A DNA stretch of 53,573 nucleotides, from NCBI GenBank assembly GCA_023231475.1, contig JALJEE010001110.1, forward strand, positions 1 through 53,573. Direction: 5' to 3'. Positions 45,838-53,573 of this stretch are shown here, one piece after another (position 1 is the first letter of the stretch; each line of letters begins with the position of its first letter). The stretch comes from Seison nebaliae (taxonomy: Eukaryota > Rotifera > Pararotatoria > Seisonacea > Seisonidae). The translations under genes were made by a program, and so were the position numbers. The notes beneath the pieces are model-generated. The model ran no database searches, was not told the DNA's origin, and saw only the letters and a list, made by a program, of their open reading frames with translations.

Positions 45838-46500
45838 GATGCTTGGATGCCACAAGCCTTTCAACCGCGCATCTATGTTCAGTCTATGCGAACTGACACC
45901 TTTCTTCCCTTGGCGAAGAGATATCTCCACAATATCGATTCTGTGCAAAATCTAGCTAAACCAAATTACGAAATGTGTGAGATTCTTTATTCTCCTATCA
46001 AATTCTTCTGTTTTTATTATTCACTACGTCTTCCTGAATCATATCCGGATGCTGTTCAGTTAATTTCAAACTTCTCAATTGATTCTTAAATTCCTGAAAC
46101 TCTGAAGAGCGAATTGAATTTAGGAACTTCCTGAAGACCGATATGACAATATGCCATATGGCAAAAGAAGTGAAAAATTAGGCAATTTTAAATGCATAAA
46201 AATATTTTAATATACATACATATTCAATAAATGTCAAGACGGCGTATTGTCCTACTTTGAACAAGTGAGGTAATGATCGTTCCGTTTTTTGTCAAAATAG
46301 AACGATAAGTGTTGGTATAAAAAGCGGAAAGAACAATTTGGACTCTTCCCCCTTCCAAAATCAAATCTTTTTTTCTTATAACTTTTTGTTAGCCTTTGGA
46401 CACCACTATCAGGAAGGAGTCTTATTATCAATAACTCTGCGAAAGAGTTATCATTTTTCCTATTTATTTTGAACCGTGGGGATTTGATTTATTAATAAAT
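45838..46500 (+). mobile_element. LINE remnant, 3' part, second copy
   Basis: An 80-codon frame at 45847-46089 reads MPQAFQPRIYVQSMRTDTFL, then PLAKRYLHNIDSVQNL, aligning with the post-RT part of the LINE at 24490-26285 (HKPFNRAFMLTICELTPLPL, then RRYLKVVDSVRRS). About 340 nt later the shared hairpin block recurs: CTTATTATCAATAACTC against CTTATTTTAAATAACTC, then GAGTTATC, a T-run and CCGTGGGGATTT. The RT core is absent, and stops interrupt the rest. It is a 5'-truncated dead copy of the same family. Confidence 0.65.
46431..46451 (+). repeat. 8-bp hairpin near the LINE 3' end, copy 2
   Basis: ATAACTCT-GCGAA-AGAGTTAT. Same stem length and loop length as copy 1 at 26088-26108, with one compensatory pair change (C-G to T-A) and a fully different loop. 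Confidence 0.65.
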
Positions 46501-47658
46501 AAAAAAAAAACCAACTAATATTTTTTTACTGACAACATTGACTGACTAACTACTAACTATAACACTATAACTCTCAAAATCGTATCATTGTAAATTGGAG
46601 AAAAAAATCGTATAGTTAATATCGCATAATTATAATTATAGTTACAAGAATTATTCTTGTTAGTTTGGGGTAAAAGTTAAATGTTAAACTAAAAAGTAAA
46701 TAGAAATTGTTTTTAAGTCTCGTTAATTATACTTGAAAGCCAATGATTAGTTCTTTACTTATAGTTAATGGTATACTTATTAGAGGACTTTTATCGTCCG
46801 TAAATGTATTATGATTATTCATGGTATGCATTCAACTCAAATAAGTAAAGTTTTATAAAGTTTTGAAAGAAGAAACTGACAGAAATTTCCCCAACATTTT
46901 TGTCAAACAAATTTAATGTAAATTAAACAGAATTTTCTTCGAATTTAATTTGCACGAAAGGTTCATTGCATCTATTATTTGTTCCAACCGTTGTTTCGTT
47001 TAGTTTCATTGAAAGCAGACAACTCAAATACAGCACGCATAAGAGATGGTGGGTGTGAGAAGCAGTCGCTTTTGTTCGAAATAATTTCTCCAAACAATAG
47101 TTAATTGGAGAAGTTGATGAAGTTAAATGCAGAAGAGAAAGTAATACAAAAGAGAAAGGTGTAGTGTAGAATTGTCTCTACTAGTTTATGTACATCGTTA
47201 TTTTATTAGATACAAATAATATATTGGATATATGTATAAAGCTTTGATAATTTGTTTGGTTGATGAGAAAAGCTTAAACTTTGAAATTATATCAATTTTC
47301 CATTGTGTCGTTGGAAGGAGATGAATATGAATGAGAATTCGAAGAATTGATTAGATGAACAGCTATGCAAATAAGTAAAGAGGAAAGAGGAAGCGGAATA
47401 ACTTTTATCACCTAAACTAACGACAACAGGAGCGATCACCCATCAAAAATATTATCCAGTAAAAATTCATTTATCATATCATACCCTTCATAGGAGAATT
47501 GTGAATACTATCAATAACATAACAATAAAAAATTATATAACACAATAAATTCTCCTTTCTATTATCATCATTAATCCAGATTGAGTGATAAAATTGAAGT
47601 AAGAGGAAGTTGAAGGAAATATTCATTCCACTTTCATCCATTTCACAATCCATCCGTC
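46501..47658. other. Upstream region of EB1
   Basis: AT-rich DNA. No gene, tRNA or clear core promoter recognised. Confidence 0.4.
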
Positions 47659-48854
47659 ATGGAAGATCTCACTGTCAATGTTGTAACAACGAGCGCTAAC
47701 ACTGAAAATTTGAGTCGTCATGACTTGCTAAATTGGATAAACGCTAGTCTCGAAACACATTACGCTAAGCTCGAACATTTGTGTAATGGTTCTCTCATTC
47801 ATTCTTCTTCAATTCAATTTGTTTCTTTCTATTTTTTCAAGGAGGAGCATATTGTCAGTTATTTCATCGACTCTTTCCAAGTTAACATCTCTTTAAACTC
47901 TCTTTCATCCTTATATTTTCCACTCGTTATAGATGTGGTAAAATTGAGAAAACTAAAATTTGGTACAAATCTCGAACATGAATATATACAAAATTTCAAA
48001 ATATTACAAGAAGCTTTCCTCAAACTCAACATCGATAAAGTCGAAATTTTTTCCTAAAACCAAATCCACTTCTAATTCGAAATTTTAGGAGATTCCGGTA
48101 CAGAAACTGATTAAAGGAAGATTCCAAGATAATTTTGAATTTCTCCAATGGTTCAAAAAATTTTATGATGCAAATGATAAAGGATATTTTTATGATCCAT
48201 TAGAAGCACGACAATATCAGCAGTTGGGTCCATCAAATTCACATAATAGTTCGATGCCGGATAAAATGAATCGTAAACCGAAATTGAACACAAGTTCCTC
48301 CATTAACTTCACTTTGATGAAGATTTGTTTATTTGATTACTTCTCTCACAGCTATAAGGAAATCGGTTGGAAGTAACATTATTCCAACGAATCGATCACT
48401 TAAATCTAATCATTCCCCATACGCCATAAGTAAAGAATCGTTATCAAGCGATATACAATCGAATGCGGCAGATAACGGACATCAGATGAAACAGAGAATG
48501 GAACTCTTACGAAGGAAGGATCAAATGGAGATCGAGCAGTTATCAACGAAATTGAACGATTTAGAAGTGGAAGTTGATGGATTGAGTAAAGAAAAAGAGT
48601 TCTATTTCGATAAGTTACGTGAAATCGAATTATTATGTCAACAAGAGAAGAGTGAAGAAAAGAATGATGAGAAGGTGAAAGGATTTATTGATCGCATTCT
48701 CAAAATCATGTATGCGGTGGAAGATGGTTTCACCGTTCCAGACGAAGAGATTGAGGAAAAGAATAATTTAAATTCCGATAATGGCTTACTTAATAATAAT
48801 AATAATAATAATAAAATTCTTAATAATAATGGAAATAAAAATGATTATTATTAA
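47659..48854 (+). CDS. MAPRE1: EB1-family microtubule plus-end protein, five exons
   Basis: Binds growing microtubule tips and recruits partner proteins. Exons: 47659-47788, 47842-47880, 47933-48039, 48089-48293, 48352-48854 (327 aa; introns 53, 52, 49, 58 nt). The calponin-homology domain (about 15-135) is very well kept: [67 protein letters not shown] basic linker follows, then the coiled coil and EB-homology domain ([48 protein letters not shown]). Human EB1 ends EEY after a short acidic tail. This one has instead an Asn-rich tail of about 30 residues (an AAT microsatellite at about 48793-48815) ending NDYY. Splices restore the family sequence across every junction. Orthology within MAPRE1/2/3 is not resolved. 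Confidence 0.93.
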
Positions 48855-49628
48855 GAAGACGTATGAGAAGAAAATCATAATTTGGAAACAATGAAAAATA
48901 TTTATATGAACGTCTTTCCCCCCACATACATTTTTTTATCTAGTCTATTCAGAATGGATAAATGAACTTTTATTCGTTTGCATTTCTTTCAATTACTTGA
49001 TGTTCCTCCCATTTTCTCCCATATCGCCCCCATATCTCATTTCTACATCTTCTCATTTTGTCATATCTTATTACCAATCCTAACAATGACATATGACTAA
49101 CATTTATTATATGAAATGACTCCGACCTCCAATCGACCACTAAAGCTCCTTTTCACGAAATTCCATTTTTTCAGAGTCGCCACTCCTCTCATCAAACTCT
49201 TACTATTTCTGAACATTATTGTTTTATTCGATCTCAATCATTCGAATTCTATCACATAGAATCTATATATCATGTTTTTTTTTGGAATAGAACCATCATT
49301 CTTTTCGCATACAACTCACTTCGGTGAAATAACATTCAAAAAAAAAAAAGGAATATAATTGACATATTATACTGTTAGAATATTAATTTAAATAATTTAA
49401 TTCTTAATATGAAAAAAGAGAGTTTATAATGAATTAAATGAAATATCGAATTATATTGAATATGAAAGGAATCGATGGAATGAATTTCGTAAACGGATAT
49501 GTCCTTCCACATCATTTCAATTAACATCATTTAGTAATGTGGTTTTTATATGTGGGAGAATAATAATAAGAAATTAATTAATTGAACAATATTTTCGAAT
49601 AAAAATATTTAGCCAATTCATTTGTCAC
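48855..49628. other. Spacer between EB1 and VPS16
   Basis: AT-rich 3' region of EB1 and promoter region of VPS16, both plus strand. No gene or strong motif seen. Confidence 0.4.
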
Positions 49629-52600
49629 ATGATGAATATTGATAAGGAGAGGATTGGACCATTGATTACCAATGATTGTCGGAAACTATATTTTAGGTTA
49701 GGAATTTTGGAAGGAAATCCATTTTCAATGAAATATTTAGACGATTTGTATTATATAAGAATTCACATGTTCCCCCATGGCTCGATTGGATGAAACATAA
49801 AATTTCAGTATCTTTATTGAATTCTTGTATTGGTTTCAATTTATTCTCTTCAATTGAATTCTTAGAATTTTATGAATAGGAGTCATTACTGGTGAGAATG
49901 AAGGGGCAATTGGAACGGATCCAACTAAAATGTCGAATTATTCCATTTATCTCTTCAATTTCCAATGGAAGAGAATGAATGATCGATTGATATCGACACC
50001 TGATATCAGATCGTCAGGATATGGTCTACAACACGTCCAATGGTATATCGACGGTGTCTTATTATTCTTCGGTAATTTAAATTTCACACTCTATGGATAT
50101 GGTGGTGAGATATTGAAAAAATTTACTTATTCAAAATTAATTTCGAAAATTCTCGTTCTCCATTTCTCATTCTCAATTTCTTTCAATTAAATTCTTCGTT
50201 TTAGTCTAATGAGATGTCGATTGAGGTTGATCGACGAGATAATATTAATTTCAATTTACTCTTCCAACAACATGCTAATCCAACTGAGTTTTATGAATTG
50301 AATGAATTGAATGTTGTCATGAAATATTCGATGAAGAAGGAAAGAAATCAAAAAATACAATTTTGGAAATTTCACCATCAATTGAAGTGTCTGGTTGTTC
50401 TGACGGATTCTTACCTGAATCTACTTCATTCGAAATATCAATTAATCGTTAATCATTTAAATTTTTAAATTTATATTAAATTTTCTTTTATAGTTTCAAT
50501 TAAATATTCTTAATAAAAAATCGTTCAATTCAGATCGACGATTTTCTACATCGACCACTTTGAGTGGCAGTACAAATGAGAAACAATCGTCATGTAATTG
50601 GCATTCAATGACAATTTTGTTGACATCGAATCACACCGATAATTATTCGATTGAAAAAGACGAATCTTGTCAATTGAATAATGATGTGAAGAAATTGACG
50701 GAAATGGAGAGTGAATACGAATTGAAATCATCATCATCTGGAAAAGAATTGACGATTCTATTGGAAGACGGTGAGAAGAAATTTTATATTTGTAATATCA
50801 ACGAATTTCCATCGTCGACGACAATCAGAAAAAATCGAATTGTCGATTTGGATGAAATTTCAGTTTTAGAAAAAAAGATGAAGAATGAAAATGTTTTATC
50901 AATCCGTTCTTATTGTCAATCGATATTTCTGTTAGAATTGAAGGAACATTTAATCTTTTTCAATCCATTCAATTTCAATAACAAAAATAAATTATCAATT
51001 GAAATTTTCGAGAATAATTTTAAATTTATTCAATCGATTGAGAACGATTCATTTTTTCTCATTTCAAATAATCACATTGAATCGATTGAACAAATTCCAC
51101 AAATTCTTTATGATCTTTCACCATCACACAAATTTATTGAGATTTTCGAAGAAACGAGTTATCATGAACGACAGAAATTGGTGGAAGAATATTTGGGTGA
51201 GAAAAATAAGAAACAAAATTTGACGGATAAGAAACATCGACAACAAATTTATGAGAATTCTTTAACTTATATTATTCATCAATTAATTCGTTTATCATTA
51301 GTGAGTGAGAATGAAATTATTTACAAGAAACTTTTAATTCGAACGGCTATGATGACTATTCAATTTCTTAATGATTACACTGAACGAAATCATCGAAGAA
51401 GGATTCTGGTGAATTCGAATGATCAAATCTCCTCCACCATTTCCATCAATTATTTCCTTTCTTCATTCTCTTCATTATTCATTCCAATTACATATCATCA
51501 ACTTAATTATTATGGTGGTGTTCGTTTATTCTTACGATTATTATGTAATCAGAATCGAATGTATCTCGTTCATTCATTTGCTTCATCTTCACAATTATTT
51601 CGATTGACAATTCGTTGGGCAATGAACCGTTTATCTGATACACATCATATGAATGAAAGAATTTTATCAGAGACATTAATTCGACAATTGAAGAAACATT
51701 GTTGCGGACAAGCTCCATATGCCGAATTGGCAATTCTAGCAAAACTGAAAAATTATGATGAAATAATGAAGAAATTGTTACAAGAAGAAACGTCAGTGAC
51801 GAAGAAAATTCGAACAATGTTGAGATTTGATGATTGGAAAAATGCGTTACAAACAGCTGCCGAATCGAAAGATATTCAATTATCATATAGTGTGATGGAG
51901 AAATTGAAGAATGACAATCGACCCATTCGTACACTTCTTCCACAAATGCCATTTCTCAAAGAACTCTACGATCAACGATGGACAAATGATGATAATTCAA
52001 CATTCAATTCAAATTCATCAACTACCACTTCAAATCGATTGTCGAAGAAATTGCAACATTTAATAAAAGTTTTAATTTTATCCATATTTTATTTTATCGC
52101 CTGTCTGAATGTGTTAGGATGACAATCACATAGCCATCATCAATCAAACGGATTTAAATGATTTTGATGAATTATTCAAAAAATTAATTGGGGATGAAAT
52201 TAAATTAGTGAAAAATACAAAACGACCAAATCCGTTAGATCGTCCAAATCGCTTGATAGCAAGTCCTCATCATAATAATATGGATAATCAATTGATTTTT
52301 TTGGAGAAAGCGAAAAATTTCATAAGGAATAACAATCAAAATGAATTACTTCGTCTCATTTTGAACATGAAGAGAAATGATGAAAATTTTACAATTTATG
52401 TTATTCTTTTTTAATTATTCCCTCTTTCATTTTCGATATAGGCATTAATAGATTGGATGATAAAGGAAGGCAAATCGTCAGATGCATTGACAGTTTTAAA
52501 TTCAACACATTCTCTAACTGATGAAATTTCCATTGATGGAAGATTCGATCGTGTCCGATGTCTACTGAATCTACAAAAGTTGACAGAGGGAACGAATGAA

Positions 52601-52786
52601 CTATTTTCGATGGATCCACAAACGAAAGAAGGACAGAAATTAAAAAACGTTCCAATGACAATGTTTCTCAGGTTGTTGGATGAGACGAAACGGATTTCAT
52701 ATCTTCATATGGCATTTGGAGATCCGAGTAATGTGGCAGAAGCTAAAGCATGTTTCGAAAGAATAACTACTTCCAATAAACAATGA
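49629..52786 (+). CDS. VPS16: VPS16-like HOPS/CORVET subunit, seven exons
   Basis: Core subunit of the class C Vps complexes that tether endosomes and lysosomes. Exons: 49629-49696, 49741-49832, 49880-50154, 50205-50447, 50494-52068, 52118-52399, 52442-52786 (959 aa; human 839). Introns are 42-50 nt and every phase matches. The N-terminus (GPLITNDCRKLYFRRFVLYK) parallels the PLG...FYRKYELY start of the family. The beta-propeller keeps HVQWYIDGVLLFFGN and LYGYGGEILKKF. The C-terminal helical Vps16 region keeps HCCGQAPYAELAILAKLKNY, DDWKNALQTAAESKDIQLSY and FLKELYD. The propeller carries long Ser/Asn/Lys insertions (about 245-330). Having a propeller makes it VPS16 proper rather than VIPAS39. 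Start is one of two adjacent ATGs. The sequence is divergent, so identity is good but not absolute. Confidence 0.85.
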
Positions 52787-53141
52787 TTTTCAAATAATTT
52801 TTTTCCTGATAATTTCATACCATCCATTAAACTGATAAAATAATTATATTTTTTTTCTTATTCATATATGTAGTAGATGTCTTCGGAGAGAATTATAAAG
52901 AAAAATAGAATTATAAAATAACTTACGATATGATTTAGTAGAAATCAAGTACATCCGTGTGATGTCTAATTAATTGAGAGGAAATACTTTTGAATTAGAA
53001 CTCGAAAGTGTCATGGGAAAGTTGTAGGAGTAGTAATTGGAAAAAATGTTTAACGGAAATATAAATTATTGTTAACTGCTACGTAAGATGTAGTATTTTT
53101 AATCAGTATAATCCAATACAGTAGGAATTAAAAATAATCGG
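52787..53141. other. 3' region of VPS16
   Basis: AT-rich, presumed 3' untranslated region and spacer. No ORF or repeat recognised before the dispersed repeat starts. Confidence 0.4.
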
Positions 53142-53573
53142 ACATTTTTACGTTTTTATAAAACCGATCATAACTTCTGTTCTATGAAGTATCTTTTGTA
53201 AAGATGGATATCACAAAATAGCCCTTTTCAAGCTCTTAAAGATAGTGCAAAAAAATTCGAAAAAATTTAAATATTTCATGCATTAACAGGGCATTTTGCA
53301 TAAGAGTTCATTTTTCTCTCTCCTGCATGTTTCGAAAATATCGTTTAAAATTTTTATTCTTCTCAATTAAAAAAACCTTTTATGCCTATCTTGTAGAGCA
53401 TGTATAATTACATTAGAAAAATTAAAAATTTAAAAAAAAAATTAAATTATGACATAATTATTGAGCATTTTCTAAAAGTTGTGTTTTTGCATTTCCGGAT
53501 CAACCGTAAACTATTTTAAATCGTGGTTTGATTTTTTGAAATCGTCACCATCGAAAACCCCCATGTGTAAATT
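53142..53573 (+). repeat. Dispersed repeat, copy 3 (runs off the window)
   Basis: The longest of three related copies, colinear with 13307-13667 and partly with 44604-44790. Markers: TTTTTATAAAACCGATCATA, GGCATTTTGCATAAGAGTTC, TTTTTGCATTTC, and CACCATCGAAAACCCCC at the end. No coding capacity. All three copies are in the same orientation. Confidence 0.55.

Noticed and set aside
1-53573. Horizontal transfer or bacterial operon in the window
   Set aside because: All recognised genes are animal-type, with introns and similar composition; no bacterial gene cluster or ribosome-binding pattern was seen.

Overview
The window is AT-rich genomic DNA from a small invertebrate animal. The genes are animal genes: LENG1, CLYBL, CERT, Musashi, EB1, VPS16 and a pyrokinin/neuromedin-U-type receptor. 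Every intron I could place is tiny: 26 of 27 are 35-58 nt and one is 100 nt. The receptor type, the Ser/Gly/Ala-rich structural protein and the base composition suggest a protostome, most likely an arthropod such as a mite. That placement is an inference. Exon borders were set by eye from homology, phase and AG/GT sites, without transcript data.

Layout. 0-10.5 kb is gene-dense: a Ser/Gly/Ala-rich protein (-), LENG1 (+), CLYBL (-, its coding 3' end overlapping LENG1), an unrecognised 607-aa protein (+) and a four-exon class A GPCR (-). 10.5-19.7 kb is almost empty, with one worn dispersed repeat and one doubtful transposase scrap. 19.7-26.3 kb is a mobile-element island: two MULE-type transposase relics with FLYWCH domains, a mariner-like hairpin MITE, a non-LTR retrotransposon (LINE) relic lying directly against one MULE, a short tandem repeat, clustered palindromes and an orphan 123-codon ORF. 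26.8-29.1 kb holds an unrecognised 697-aa helical protein (+). 29.8-33.1 kb is the ceramide transfer protein CERT (-). 34-36 kb has hairpins and at least one exon-like segment of an unidentified gene. 37.1-39.0 kb is a Musashi-type RNA-binding protein with one RRM (-). 39-47.6 kb is non-coding except for a pseudogene copy of EB1 exon 1, a second copy of the dispersed repeat and the 3' end of a second LINE. 47.7-48.9 kb is EB1 (+), 49.6-52.8 kb is VPS16 (+), and the window ends in a third copy of the dispersed repeat.

The genes are unrelated housekeeping, trafficking and regulatory functions: spliceosome-associated LENG1, mitochondrial CLYBL, ER-Golgi ceramide transfer by CERT, microtubule plus ends by EB1, HOPS/CORVET tethering by VPS16, and translational control by Musashi. 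I see no operon-like cooperation. The most notable global signal is the splice donors: 22 of 27 inferred donors begin GTT rather than GTA/GTG, across homology-anchored genes.
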